Counted from the stretch's first letter, positions 16,873 through 25,856 are shown. The stretch is DNA of 64,000 nucleotides from Streptomyces rubiginosohelvolus (GCF_014649875.1 NZ_BMTW01000008.1:206983-270982), one strand, 5' to 3'. The notes: generated by a model not told the origin, from the sequence alone. Program-made: numbers and translations.

Positions 16873-17508
16873 ATGCCGGAGAACGAGAACGCCCCCGGGG
16901 GCGAGAAGGCCCCCCGCCCCTACCACCCGGGCGGCGAGGGCCGAAAGCTGCACACGGTCGACGCCCGCACCCTGCGCGCCATCGCCCACCCGCTGCGGAT
17001 CCGCCTGCTGAACGCGCTGCGCGAGTTCGGCCCGGCGACCGCCTCGAAGCTGGGTGAGCGGCTGGGCGAGTCGAGCGGCGCGACCAGCTACCACCTGCGG
17101 CAACTGGCGGATTCCGGCCTGGTCGAGGACGCCCCGGAGCTGGGCAAGGGGCGCGAGCGCTGGTGGCGGGCGATGCACGAGGGGGCGATCTTCGAGAGCG
17201 CGGACTTCCTCGCGCACACCGATCCGGAGGTGCGCGGCGCCATCGGCGTGGTCATGCACGAGGTGGCCACCACCCACGCCCAGGAGCTGAACACCTGGCT
17301 CGGCACGATGAACGAATGGCCGCAGGAGTGGCGGCAGAGCTCGGACATGAGCGACTTCAAGGTGCGCCTCACCCCCGAGCTGGCACGGGAGCTCTCGGCG
17401 AAGCTCCACGCGGTGGTGGAGAGCTACCGCGATGTGGTCCCCGAGGACACCGAGGGCTCGGCCGTCGTCCGCACCCACCTGCACACCTTCCCGCGCCCTT
17501 CCGAATGA
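16873..17508 (+). CDS. ArsR-family winged-helix regulator
   Basis: The 211-residue cytoplasmic protein has an ArsR-type winged helix at about residues 30-110, with ARTLRAIAHPLRIRLLNALREFG then SKLGERLGESSGATSYHLRQLADSGLVE, including the recognition helix SGATSYHLRQL. The C-terminal 100 residues are helical, without metal-binding Cys pairs, so it likely senses an organic compound. The ATG at 16873 is chosen; an upstream frame from 16825 would read through the repeat array. It lies 105 nt before an MFS exporter gene, and the pair looks like a regulator with its efflux pump. Confidence 0.88.
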   Translation: MPENENAPGGEKAPRPYHPGGEGRKLHTVDARTLRAIAHPLRIRLLNALREFGPATASKLGERLGESSGATSYHLRQLADSGLVEDAPELGKGRERWWRAMHEGAIFESADFLAHTDPEVRGAIGVVMHEVATTHAQELNTWLGTMNEWPQEWRQSSDMSDFKVRLTPELARELSAKLHAVVESYRDVVPEDTEGSAVVRTHLHTFPRPSE

Positions 17509-17613
17509 CGGCACCGCACACCGCATCTCGCACCGCCGCCTTCCGTCCGGCGTAACCACCGGCCCGGGGAACCATCGATCCGGGGCATCGATCGACTCGG
17601 GGGAGAAAGAACC

Positions 17614-18957
17614 ATGGGGAACCGCATCCCGCTCGCCGCCACGCTCGCGGCCAACTCCATTTCCACCGCAGGCACTTCACTGACGCTGATCGGCGTCCCC
17701 TGGTTCGTCCTGGAGACCACCGGGAGCGCGGGCCGGGCCGGGGTGGTCGCCTTCTGCGCCACCCTCCCGATCGTCGTCGCCGCGCTGATCGGCGGACCGG
17801 TCATCGACCGGTTCGGCCGCCGCCGGACGGCCATCGTGTCCGACGCCGTGTGCGCGGCCGCCATCGCCGCTATCCCGCTGCTGCACTTCGCCGGCGCCCT
17901 CGACTTCTGGATGCTGTGCGCGCTCATGGCGCTCAACGGGTTCTCCCACACCCCGGGCAACACCGCGCGCTACGTCCTCGTCCCGGACCTGGCCGAGCAC
18001 GCCGGGACCACGCTCCCCCGGGCCGCCAGCCTCTTCGACGCGGTGTCGCGCGGGGCCCGGATGGTCGGCGCGGCCCTCGCCGGGGTCCTCATCGCCTTCG
18101 TCGGCGCGGAGACGGTCCTGCTGCTGGACGCGGCGACCTTCGGGCTGTCGGCCCTGCTGATCGCGGCGGGGGTACGGGGCGTGCGTGCGGCCGAACCGCG
18201 GAAGGCGGAGGCCCCGGTCTCGCTGCGCGCCTACGGCACCGAACTCCGCGAGGGTTACGCCCACGTGCTCGGCAACCGGCTGCTGCTGGCGGTCGTGGTC
18301 ATGGTGATGTTCATGAACGGCACCGACCAGGGCTGGAACGCGGTCCTGCTCCCGGTGCACGCCGAGGGCGAGCTGAGCGGCGCGCCGGCCATCGGACTGC
18401 TCACCGCGCTGTTCGGCGCCGGCGGCCTGACCGGAGCGCTGCTGTACGGGGCGGTGGGGCACCGGTTCTCGCGCCGGGCGGTGTTCACGGTGTGCGTGAT
18501 CCTGTGCGGCGCGCCGAGGTTCCTGGTCGCCGCGGTGACCGGGACGACGCTGCCGCTCGCGGTGACGATGCTGCTCGGCGGGATCGCGGGCGGCGTGCTG
18601 AACCCGATCCTGACGACGGTGATCTACGAGCGCGTACCGGACCGGCTGCGCAGCCGGGTGTCGGGGGCGCTGACGGCGGGCTGCGAGTTCGCGATGCCGG
18701 TGGGCGGGCTGGCGGCCGGGCTGCTGGTGGAGGGCGCGGGGGCGACGGGGGCGCTGCTGGCGATGGGCGGGGTCTACTTCCTGGCGACGCTGAGCCCGCT
18801 GGTGTTCCCGTCCTGGCGGACGCTGGACGACGTGCCGGATGCGGAGCCCGTACAGGAGGCACCAAGGCCGGAGCCCGTACCGTCGGCACAGGCACCGGCA
18901 CCGGCACCGGCACCGGTCAGCAGCTCGGCACCTTCCCGCCCGACTCCAGGGCCTTGA
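17614..18957 (+). CDS. MFS efflux transporter (DHA3-like)
   Basis: The 447-residue inner-membrane protein has about 12 hydrophobic spans. The N-terminal half has the motif GPVIDRFGRRRTAIVSDAV, the major-facilitator loop between spans 2 and 3, and the central loop carries KAEAPVSLRAYGTELREGY. The fold resembles the enterobactin-exporter/macrolide-efflux group. The substrate is unknown; the linked ArsR regulator suggests induction by the exported molecule. The C-terminal 40 residues are Pro/Ala-rich. The ATG at 17614 follows GGGGAGAAAG. Its 3' end overlaps the convergent Lon-like gene by 41 bp. Confidence 0.88.
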   Translation: MGNRIPLAATLAANSISTAGTSLTLIGVPWFVLETTGSAGRAGVVAFCATLPIVVAALIGGPVIDRFGRRRTAIVSDAVCAAAIAAIPLLHFAGALDFWMLCALMALNGFSHTPGNTARYVLVPDLAEHAGTTLPRAASLFDAVSRGARMVGAALAGVLIAFVGAETVLLLDAATFGLSALLIAAGVRGVRAAEPRKAEAPVSLRAYGTELREGYAHVLGNRLLLAVVVMVMFMNGTDQGWNAVLLPVHAEGELSGAPAIGLLTALFGAGGLTGALLYGAVGHRFSRRAVFTVCVILCGAPRFLVAAVTGTTLPLAVTMLLGGIAGGVLNPILTTVIYERVPDRLRSRVSGALTAGCEFAMPVGGLAAGLLVEGAGATGALLAMGGVYFLATLSPLVFPSWRTLDDVPDAEPVQEAPRPEPVPSAQAPAPAPAPVSSSAPSRPTPGP

Positions 18958-19705
18958 GCGAGCCGACTGCGTCCTTCAGCGTGGAGACGGGCACGATCCG
19001 CAGCCCGTCGGGTCGCTCGGCCTCCGCCTGACGGCACTCGGCCTTCGGCACGAGGAAGACGCTCGCCCCGTCGCGGTGGGCGCCCTGGACCTTCATCGAC
19101 ACGCCGCCGACCGCGCCGACCTTGCCGTCCGCGGTGATCGTCCCCGTACCGGCGATGGTGCGGCCGCCGGTGAGATCGCCGCCGGAGCCGTTGCCGTCGA
19201 GCTTGTCGATGATGCCGAGGGAGAGGAAGAGCCCGGCGCTCGGGCCGCCGATGTCGCCGAGGTCCACGTCCACCCGCATCGAGCCGGGGTCGCGGTCCAG
19301 GTAGTTCAGGGCGGCGTCGACGGCGACGTTCTGCGACTCCCTCATGTCGTCGAGGTTGTGCTTCTCGATCTCCTTCTCGGAGCCGCCGGTGGGGTAGACG
19401 GCGTCGCGCGGCATGACCGCCCGGTCGGTCCGGAACCAGCTGTCGAACACCTCACCGATGCGGACGTCCGCCTTCGGCCCGGTGGCGAGGATCGTCGTCA
19501 TCCGCAGCTGCCCGTCGGTGGTCCGGGTCTCGGCACCGGTGATGGTGATCACCGGCTGCCCGTCGTCCTTGCCGAGCACGTCCGCGGTCACCCCGGGCCG
19601 CGCCAGGGTGAACGGCAGCGGCGCGAGGGCCGCCGTACCGAACAGAGCGAGGACGGGGAGTGCGCAGAGGGCGAGGACGCGGGGGCGCGAGAGACGAGAG
19701 AGCAC
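18917..19705 (-). CDS. Membrane-anchored S16 (Lon-like) serine protease, YlbL-like
   Basis: The 262-residue protein starts with a single hydrophobic anchor (VLALCALPVLALFGTAALA, residues 10-28) and lies outside the membrane. The Lon-type protease domain has the Ser/Lys dyad: Ser in DIGGPSAGLFLSLG (about 163) and Lys in GVSMKVQGA (about 209), after the family motif AGTGTITADGKVGAVGG. There is no ATPase domain. Related YlbL/SdrC-like proteins often hold a PDZ domain, which I do not see here; the middle segment (about 45-120) may be a degenerate one. The ATG at 19705 starts MLSRLSRPRVL. It is convergent with the MFS gene. Confidence 0.85.
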   Translation of the reverse strand: MLSRLSRPRVLALCALPVLALFGTAALAPLPFTLARPGVTADVLGKDDGQPVITITGAETRTTDGQLRMTTILATGPKADVRIGEVFDSWFRTDRAVMPRDAVYPTGGSEKEIEKHNLDDMRESQNVAVDAALNYLDRDPGSMRVDVDLGDIGGPSAGLFLSLGIIDKLDGNGSGGDLTGGRTIAGTGTITADGKVGAVGGVSMKVQGAHRDGASVFLVPKAECRQAEAERPDGLRIVPVSTLKDAVGSLKALESGGKVPSC

Positions 19706-19814
19706 GCACCCAATCTAACCGCCGCGCCGGAACGGGAACGCGCCAGGCGTACGCCGCCCCGCGCGCGCTCCGACGCGTACGTATCCACGTACCGGGGGCG
19801 TACGGTCACCCCGC

Positions 19815-20459
19815 CTACCGCAGCGCGTCCGCCACTTCCCGGGCGGCGTCGAGCACGCGGGGCCCGACCCGTTCCGGTACGGCGTCGGCGAGCATGACGA
19901 CACCGACGCTGCCCTCGACGCCCGAGACCCCGACCAGGGGTGCGGCCGCCCCGCTGGCACCGGCTTCGAGTTCGCCGTGGGTGAGGGTGTAGCCGGGGTG
20001 GCCGGCCTCGGTGGCCTGCCGGGCGGACAGGATGGCCCGGCCCGCGGCGCCCCGGTCCAGGGGATGGCGGAAGCCGGCCCGGTAGGCGACGTGGTAGTCG
20101 GTCCAGGTGGGCTCGACCACGGCGACCGCGAGGGCGTCGCTGCCGTCGACGAGCGTGAGGTGGGCGGTGGCCCCTATGTCCTCGGCCAGGGAGCGCAGCG
20201 CGGGCAGCGCCGCTTCCCGGACGAGCGGGTGCACCTGTCGGCCGAGCCGCAGCACACCGAGGCCGACCCGGGCGCGGCCGCCCAGGTCGCGGCGTACCAG
20301 GGCGTGCTGCTCCAGGGTGGCGAGCAGCCGGTAGACGACGGTCCGGTTGACACCGAGCTTGTTGGACAGCTCGGTGACGGTCAGGCCGTGGTCGGTGTCG
20401 GCGAGCAGTTTGAGGACGCGCAGTCCTCGGTCGAGCGTCTGGGAGGTCTCCGCTGTCAC
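19815..20459 (-). CDS. IclR-family transcriptional regulator
   Basis: The 214-residue regulator has the IclR winged helix (SQTLDRGLRVLKLLADTDHGLTVTELSNKLGVNRTVVYRLLATLEQ, residues 5-50) and an effector-binding domain (about 80-210) containing HLTLVDGSDALAVAVVEP and HPLDRGAAGRAILSA. A GTG at 20459 with GAGGAGAGG about 6 nt upstream fits the family start; the longer frame to 20693 is rejected. No catabolic gene is adjacent, so its target is not apparent. The non-coding stretch upstream may hold its operator. Confidence 0.88.
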   Translation of the reverse strand: MTAETSQTLDRGLRVLKLLADTDHGLTVTELSNKLGVNRTVVYRLLATLEQHALVRRDLGGRARVGLGVLRLGRQVHPLVREAALPALRSLAEDIGATAHLTLVDGSDALAVAVVEPTWTDYHVAYRAGFRHPLDRGAAGRAILSARQATEAGHPGYTLTHGELEAGASGAAAPLVGVSGVEGSVGVVMLADAVPERVGPRVLDAAREVADALR

Positions 20460-20880
20460 GACGCCCTCTCCTCTTCGGGGTGAGCGACGACGGCCCTGCT
20501 CCGACGGTAGCGACGCCGGTCCCAGCGGCGACGCACGGAGAGGCCGCCGGTCTGGCAAGGCACCGGCTGCGCTCCGCGGCGGCGTTGCCACGGGGCGTTC
20601 ATATGGCGGGGACAGTAGCGAGCCAGTCCGCTCAGCGGAAGTCCTCGTCCAGAATCCGGTCCCCGGACGCGGGCACCGGAACGGCGCGCGCATAAGGGCC
20701 GGTCAGCGGGACGACGTCCGGAAAGCGAACATCTACGCGCGTTCACGTGTCACGACTCCGCGGGGCCGGTGCGTCCACGGATGTGAACCGACGTTAACTC
20801 CGTGTGAACGGACACCGGAGAAATTTCCCGGGCACGAGGCCCGGAAACACGGCCGGACCGCCGGGGAGGGCCGGTAACGC
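20460..20880. other. Gene-free region upstream of the IclR gene
   Basis: No ORF here has a plausible start, codon bias or family. Two GTGAAC words at about 20781 and 20801 flank GTTAAC, making a weakly symmetric AT-richer patch (20775-20815) that could be part of a promoter. Otherwise I see nothing specific. Confidence 0.35.
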
Positions 20881-20922
20881 CGTCGGCCCGTACGGAGGTT
20901 GGGACCTCCGTACGGGCCGACG
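20881..20922. terminator. 19-bp perfect hairpin after the helicase gene
   Basis: Positions 20881-20899 pair perfectly with 20904-20922 around the loop TGGG. It lies 45 nt beyond the stop of the minus-strand helicase and is its likely terminator. Confidence 0.85.
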
Positions 20923-20966
20923 GGAACAACAGGAACAGCGGGCCGACGGGAACGAACCGCTGCGGG

Positions 20967-22796
20967 TCACGTCATGCGCGTCGCCCACTCCTGGACCTTC
21001 GCGATGCGCGTCTGGATCTGGTGGGCCGTGGCCTCGGCGCTCGGCGGGCCGCCGCAGACGCGGCGCAGTTCGTTGTGGATCACGCCGTGCGGCTTGCCGC
21101 TCTGGTGGGTGTAGGCGGAGACCATCGTGTTGAGCTGCTTGCGCAGGCTCAGCAGCTGCTTGTGCGTGACCACGGGCCGGGCCTCGGCGGGCTTCTCCAG
21201 GAGGTCGGCCTCCTCGGCCGGCTTCTGGCGGCTGTGCGCGATCTGCCGGCTCTGCCGCTTCTGGAGGAGGAGCTGCACCTGGTCGGGCTCCAGGAGGCCC
21301 GGGATGCCGAGGTAGTCCTGCTCCTCCTCACTGCCCGGGTGGGCCTGCATGCCGAACTCGGCGCCGTCGTACAACACCCGGTCGAAGACGGCGTCGGACT
21401 CCAGGGCCTCGAAGGGCAGCTGGTCCTCGGTCTCCTCGTCCTCCAGCCTCTCGGCGTCGGCGAGGAGCTTGTCCTCCTCCGAGAAGGGGTTCTCCTCGTC
21501 GCTGCCCTTCTTCGGCTTGTCGAGGACGTGGTCGCGCTCGACCTCCATCTCGTTGGCGAAGTCGAGGAGCATCGGGATCGTCGGTACGAAGACGGAGGCC
21601 GTCTCGCCGCGCCTGCGGGAGCGCACGAAGCGGCCGACGGCCTGGGCGAAGAAGAGGGGCGTCGAGATGGTGGTCGCGTACACGCCGACGGCGAGCCGTG
21701 GCACGTCGACGCCCTCGGACACCATCCGCACCGCCACCATCCAGCGCGACTCGTCCGCGCTGAACTGGTCGATCTTCTTCGACGCGGCCTTCTCGTCGGA
21801 GAGGACCACGGTCGCCGACTCCCCGGTGACCTTCTTGAGGATCTTGGCGTACGCGCGGGCGGAGTCCTGGTCGGTCGCGATGACGAGGCCGCCCGCGTCG
21901 GGGATGCCCTTGCGGACCTCGGTGAGCCGCTTGTCGGCGGCGGCGAGGACGTTGGGGATCCACTCACCGGTGGGCGCGAGCGCGGTGCGCCAGGCCTGGC
22001 CGATGGCGTCCTTGGTCATCGGCTCGCCGAGCCGGGCGGCGATCTCGTCCCCCGCCTTCGTACGCCAGCGCATGTTGCCGCTGTAGCTGAGGAAGATGAC
22101 CGGGCGGACGACGCCGTCGGCGAGCGCGTTGCCGTAGCCGTAGGTGTAGTCGGCCGAGGACCGGCGGATGCCGTCGTTGCCCTCCTCGTACTGGACGAAG
22201 GGGATCGGGTTGGTGTCCGACCGGAACGGCGTACCGGTCAGGGCCAGCCGCCTGGTCGCCGGGTCGAACGCCTCCTGGCAGGCCTCGCCCCAGGACTTGG
22301 AGTCACCGGCGTGGTGGATCTCATCGAGGATGACGAGCGTCTTGCGCTGCTCGCAGCGGTTGCGGTGCAGCATCGGGCGGACGCCGACACCGGCGTACGT
22401 CACGGCGACCCCGTGGTACTCCTTGCTCAGCGGACCGGCGCTGTAGTCGGGGTCGAGCTTGATCCCTATCCGGGCGGCCGCCTCCGCCCACTGCTTCTTG
22501 AGGTGCTCGGTCGGGGCGACGACGGTGACCTGCTGCACGACATGGTGGTGCAGCAGCCACGACGCGAGGGTCAGCGCGAACGTGGTCTTGCCGGCGCCGG
22601 GCGTCGCGACGGCGAGAAAGTCGCGCGGCTGCTCCTGGACGTACCTCTCCATGGCGCCTTGCTGCCAGGCTCGCAGCTTGTTGGCGGTGCCCCAGGGGGC
22701 ACGGCCGGGGAAGGCGGGTGAGAGGTGGTGGGAGGCGGTGGTAGTAGTCACGGTCTCCGGTTCGGGGCTCTCGGGTACGTGGGGCGCTGCCGTCAC
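20967..22796 (-). CDS. DEAD/DEAH-box (SF2) helicase
   Basis: The 609-residue cytoplasmic ATPase has helicase motifs in order: Q-like RAWQQGAMERY, motif I VATPGAGKTT (about residue 65), Ia VVAPTEHLKKQW, II LVILDEIHH, III LTGTPFRSD, V VSEGVDVPRLAVGVYATT and VI FFAQAVGRFVRSRRRGE. The DEIHH box and layout place it with the RadD/XPB-like repair and restriction-type helicases. The C-terminal 180 residues are acidic then helical, with no nuclease motif. The start is uncertain: GTG 22796 or GTG 22751 (CGGAG upstream). It stands alone, so a DNA-repair or RNA role cannot be distinguished. Confidence 0.88.
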   Translation of the reverse strand: MTAAPHVPESPEPETVTTTTASHHLSPAFPGRAPWGTANKLRAWQQGAMERYVQEQPRDFLAVATPGAGKTTFALTLASWLLHHHVVQQVTVVAPTEHLKKQWAEAAARIGIKLDPDYSAGPLSKEYHGVAVTYAGVGVRPMLHRNRCEQRKTLVILDEIHHAGDSKSWGEACQEAFDPATRRLALTGTPFRSDTNPIPFVQYEEGNDGIRRSSADYTYGYGNALADGVVRPVIFLSYSGNMRWRTKAGDEIAARLGEPMTKDAIGQAWRTALAPTGEWIPNVLAAADKRLTEVRKGIPDAGGLVIATDQDSARAYAKILKKVTGESATVVLSDEKAASKKIDQFSADESRWMVAVRMVSEGVDVPRLAVGVYATTISTPLFFAQAVGRFVRSRRRGETASVFVPTIPMLLDFANEMEVERDHVLDKPKKGSDEENPFSEEDKLLADAERLEDEETEDQLPFEALESDAVFDRVLYDGAEFGMQAHPGSEEEQDYLGIPGLLEPDQVQLLLQKRQSRQIAHSRQKPAEEADLLEKPAEARPVVTHKQLLSLRKQLNTMVSAYTHQSGKPHGVIHNELRRVCGGPPSAEATAHQIQTRIAKVQEWATRMT

Positions 22797-22948
22797 CGGG
22801 CCTGACCTGATCGGCCCGGCCCGCGATACGACAACCGGGCCACCCTACCGGGGGCCCGGTTGAAACCCGGTACGAACGAACCGCGCCGACGGCCGACGAG
22901 ACCGTGCTCACATCGCGTCGACGAACACGTCCCGCAGCCCTGCGGGGG

Positions 22949-24460
22949 TCACTTCCCTCGCGCCCCCACGACGACCCGGGTCGCCACCCACACCCCCACC
23001 AGCGCCACCCCCGCCATCGGCAGGAACACCGCCGCGAACGCGCCCGGGTGCGAGCCCGCGGACCCCGCCTGCACCGCCCCGTGCGCGGCCGCGCCCACCG
23101 CCCCGCCGCCCAGCGCCGCGAAGGCAGCGCCGCCGGAGGCCAGGAGCAGCACGTTGGAGAGGCCGTCGGAGATCTGGAGGGCTGCGGAGTTGGAGCCCGC
23201 CTCCTCGGGGGCCGACAGCTTCAGGAGCAGGACACTGGTGGAGGCGATCACCATGCCCATCCCGAAGCAGCCGAAGGCCCAGGCGACGGCGACGATCCAG
23301 ACGGGGACCCCCTCGATCAGCACGGAGGGCGCGAGGGCGATCGAGGCGGCGACGAGGAGCATGCCGGTCACCATCAGCCGCTCGCGGTGCGCCTCCATAC
23401 GCGGCCGGGACTGGACGAACGAACCGAGCGCCCAGGTCGCCCCGCCCACGGCCAGCGACAGCCCGGCCATCGTCGGGGAAAGTCCGCGCTGGGTGACCAG
23501 CATCAGCGGTACGAAGGACTCGGCGGCGATGAACGACCCGGCGGCGATCCCGCGCAGCAGGACCACCGAGGGCAGCCCGCGCGCGGCCCGTACGGTCCCG
23601 GTGGGCAGCAGTCCGCGGACGGCGGGCACGAGCAGGGCGACACCGACGGCGGCGGGCAGGAGCGCGAGCCAGTTCAGCTCCTGCCCCGCGTACTGGAGCA
23701 GCCCCGCCCCGGCCGAGATCCCGAGGGCCAGCCGGATGCGGCGGCGGTCGTACGGCTCGGTGGCGGCGGCCGGGTCGGCGGGCCCGGAGGCCGTGCGCCG
23801 GATCGCCGGGAGGGCCAGGGCGAGCGGGATCACGATGAGGACGGGGATGCCGACGAAGACCCAGCGCCACCCGAGCTGTTCGGTCACCGTCCCGGAGGCG
23901 AGCGGTCCGACGACGGAGGGGATCACCCAGCTCGCGGCGAAGGCGGCCAGGATCGCGGGCCGGATGTGCTCGGGGTAGGCCCGCCCGATGACGACGTACA
24001 GCGCGACGATCACCAGCCCGCCGCCGAGCCCCTGGACGGCCCGGCCCGCGATGAAGACCCACATGCTCGTGGCCGCCCCGGAGAGCAGCAGCCCGACGCC
24101 GAACGCGGTGATCCCGGTGGCGAGCGGCTGGAGCGGCCCGCGCCGGTCGGCCCACTGCCCGGAGAGGACCATGGCGAAGAGGCTGGTGGTGAAGTACGCG
24201 GAGAAGGCGAACGCGTAGAGCGGGATCCCGTTCAGCTCGCGGGCGGCGACCGGCATCGCCGTACCGACCGCCGTCGCCTCGAACGCGATGAGGAACACCA
24301 CGGACACGATGCCGATGCTCAGCGCCCGGTAGGTGCGCCCGAGGACCCCTTCGACGGCCGCGGCGGGAAGGTCGGACAGCGGGTCCGGGGAGAGGGCGTC
24401 GGCCGCGGGCGGCGCGAGGTGTGCGGCATCGGTGCCGTCACGGGGTTCGAGGGCGGTCAT
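22949..24460 (-). CDS. MFS drug-type transporter (DHA2-like, about 14 spans)
   Basis: The 503-residue inner-membrane protein has about 14 predicted spans. Motif A appears as LSGQWADRRGPLQPLATG, and the fifth-span motif C region as GTGVNPSVV-like sequence ASWVIPSVVGPLASGTV. The N-terminus (first 45 residues) is cytosolic and acidic. It probably exports a drug-like compound by proton antiport. No regulator gene is adjacent. The ATG at 24460 begins MTALEPRDGTD. Its 3' end lies 153 nt from the helicase start, the gap holding only a likely promoter. Confidence 0.86.
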   Translation of the reverse strand: MTALEPRDGTDAAHLAPPAADALSPDPLSDLPAAAVEGVLGRTYRALSIGIVSVVFLIAFEATAVGTAMPVAARELNGIPLYAFAFSAYFTTSLFAMVLSGQWADRRGPLQPLATGITAFGVGLLLSGAATSMWVFIAGRAVQGLGGGLVIVALYVVIGRAYPEHIRPAILAAFAASWVIPSVVGPLASGTVTEQLGWRWVFVGIPVLIVIPLALALPAIRRTASGPADPAAATEPYDRRRIRLALGISAGAGLLQYAGQELNWLALLPAAVGVALLVPAVRGLLPTGTVRAARGLPSVVLLRGIAAGSFIAAESFVPLMLVTQRGLSPTMAGLSLAVGGATWALGSFVQSRPRMEAHRERLMVTGMLLVAASIALAPSVLIEGVPVWIVAVAWAFGCFGMGMVIASTSVLLLKLSAPEEAGSNSAALQISDGLSNVLLLASGGAAFAALGGGAVGAAAHGAVQAGSAGSHPGAFAAVFLPMAGVALVGVWVATRVVVGARGK

Positions 24461-24592
24461 GAGGTCAGCGTAAGGGGCATGGGCCGGTTTGAACCCTGTC
24501 GATATACGGTCCCGGGCTCGGCCCTTGGTCGTAGGTCCAGAGCCCGGCTGTGAACGGCGTATGGCAGTCGCGTTGCACGGCGGCCGGATTCC

Positions 24593-24621
24593 TTGAGGCG
24601 GGGGACGGGGACCCGTACTGT
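24593..24621 (+). promoter_or_regulatory. Candidate promoter of the tRNA-Cys gene
   Basis: TTGAGG at 24593-24598 and TACTGT at 24616-24621 are separated by 17 bp, a fair vegetative promoter match, 43 nt upstream of the tRNA 5' end. Confidence 0.5.
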
Positions 24622-24664
24622 CGAGGACAGAAGAAGACAGAACAGCGGAACAGCACCCACCCCC

Positions 24665-24739
24665 GACCGTGTGCCCGAGAGGCTCAGGGGCTCGACTGCA
24701 ACTCGAGTTACACCGGTTCGAATCCGGTCACGGTCTCCA
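24665..24739 (+). tRNA. tRNA-Cys (anticodon GCA), divergent
   Basis: A complete cloverleaf of 75 nt is readable. The acceptor stem GACCGTG pairs with CACGGTC. The D-arm has a 3-bp CCC/GGG stem, the anticodon stem CTCGA/TCGAG holds loop CTGCAAC (GCA at 34-36), the variable loop is 4 nt, and the T-arm ACCGG/CCGGT holds TTCGAAT. Discriminator T73 and the encoded CCA at 24737-24739 fit tRNA-Cys identity. Compared with the common actinobacterial tRNA-Cys, as I recall it, the D stem is inverted (C10-G25 rather than G10-C25). It is a stand-alone gene followed by a strong hairpin. Confidence 0.9.
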
Positions 24740-24741
24740 GA

Positions 24742-24785
24742 AAGCGGAAGGGGCCGCCCCACGACAGGGGCGGCCCCTTCCGCTT
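24742..24785. terminator. 19-bp hairpin after tRNA-Cys
   Basis: Positions 24742-24760 pair perfectly with 24767-24785 around a 6-nt loop, starting 3 nt after the tRNA CCA. It can end tRNA transcription and also the convergent minus-strand island, which stops at 24814. Confidence 0.9.
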
Positions 24786-24813
24786 CCGCGTGCACGGCGG
24801 CCCGCCCGGTCGG

Positions 24814-25587
24814 TCAGCCGGTCTTGAGCGCCTTCATGACATCCCGCATGTCATTGATCAGATGCCCCTGGTACGCGAGGGTCTCGGGCTCCTCCGGCGC
24901 GTCCGGCATCTCCTCCACGCTTCCGCCTTCGCTCTCGTTGTAGGACAGCGAGGCGGAGAGAGCCAGCGTCACGACGGCACCGCCTTCCACCACGTTCAGA
25001 CGCAGGGTGTTGTCGCCCATGATCAGCAGATACGCCTGATCCCCGAGGTCCGGCACCCTCTCCACCCGATCCACGGACGTACCGTCCATGTCCGTCACGG
25101 TGCTGCTCGCCTCGAACTCGGGCCGGGGATCGGTCTCCTTGTGCAGCTCGGCCGTGAGGGAGGCCTGATAGCCCTTGTACCAGCCCGCCCCTTCCCCGCC
25201 GTCCCGCTCCCCCAGTTCCGACTCCGGGAAGTCGACGGTGCATCGGATGCGGTGGAGGGCGGGATGCTCGATTCCGTCCAGTTCGGTGGTCGTCTCGGAC
25301 TCCGGCTTGCCCAGCGCCCTGGCGAGCTCCTTGAGCTCCATCGCCGCGCAGGAACCGGACTCCACGCGGTAGCCCCGCGCGTCCGGCTTCCCGTCGCCGC
25401 CGATCCCGTAACCGAAGACGGCCGCCGCCCACACGGCCGACGCCGTCAGCGCCCCGGCGACACCCCAGAGCGCCCCGTGCCACCGCCGCCGGCCGGAGGG
25501 AGCCCCTTGCTCCGCATCGAACCCGCTCACCACGTCCGCGGACGAGCCCGGCTCGTCCTCCCCCACCAACTCCGGCTCGGATATCAC
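24814..25587 (-). CDS. Single-pass membrane protein of the WXG island
   Basis: I do not recognise a family. The 257-residue protein has an acidic cytoplasmic N-terminus of about 35 residues and one membrane segment (ALWGVAGALTASAVWAAAVFGYGI, about 39-62). The external domain of about 190 residues has two Cys (in SGSCAAMELKELAR and IRCTVDFPE) that could form a disulfide. The overall plan resembles small actinobacterial DUF3558-like lipoproteins, but without a lipobox. A GTG at 25587 with GGGGAGGTG upstream is well supported. It is last in the minus-strand group and ends at the tRNA hairpin. A role as an immunity or anchoring factor for the WXG protein is a guess. Confidence 0.7.
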   Translation of the reverse strand: MISEPELVGEDEPGSSADVVSGFDAEQGAPSGRRRWHGALWGVAGALTASAVWAAAVFGYGIGGDGKPDARGYRVESGSCAAMELKELARALGKPESETTTELDGIEHPALHRIRCTVDFPESELGERDGGEGAGWYKGYQASLTAELHKETDPRPEFEASSTVTDMDGTSVDRVERVPDLGDQAYLLIMGDNTLRLNVVEGGAVVTLALSASLSYNESEGGSVEEMPDAPEEPETLAYQGHLINDMRDVMKALKTG

Positions 25588-25651
25588 GCCGGCACCTCCC
25601 CCTGGTCAACGGCCACGGTACCGGCCGGACTTCTCCCCGCGGCCCCGCACG

Positions 25652-25856
25652 TCACACGGGGTCGAGTGCCGGCCGGGGCTCCAGCCCTCCGTCGTTCTCG
25701 CAGCGCAGTTCCTTGGCCAGGGCCAGGGCGAAGGAATGAGCCATGGTCGCGTAGGCGTCCTTCAGCTCCTCCGGGTCCTTGGGCGACCAGCGCTCCACGT
25801 CAATGTCGATATGAACCGGCGCGGAGCCGGGCAACCAGAGCCGCGATGGCCGTCAA
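25652..25856 (-). pseudogene. Remnant of a lipoprotein paralogue
   Basis: The 3' part (25652-25834) encodes about 60 residues whose middle, DAYATMAHSFALALAKELRCENDGGLEP, lines up with the end of the intact neighbour (DNLRVVHSASLALAEKLECEDSAGLPE). A ribosome site AGGAGGG (complement of 25862-25868) precedes a TTG at 25856 in another frame, which stops after 17 codons. A frameshift and loss of the N-terminal three-quarters explain this. It could alternatively be a short unrelated gene starting at TTG 25834, but no ribosome site supports that. Confidence 0.6.

Noticed and set aside
20804..21133. Small plus-strand gene in the region after the IclR gene
   Set aside because: The frame runs through the 19-bp terminator hairpin and into the helicase antisense, with no family resemblance.
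24665..24785. tRNA-Cys as an attachment site of an integrated element
   Set aside because: No integrase, excisionase or repeat of the tRNA 3' end is found in the following 5 kb, and the hairpin explains the downstream sequence.
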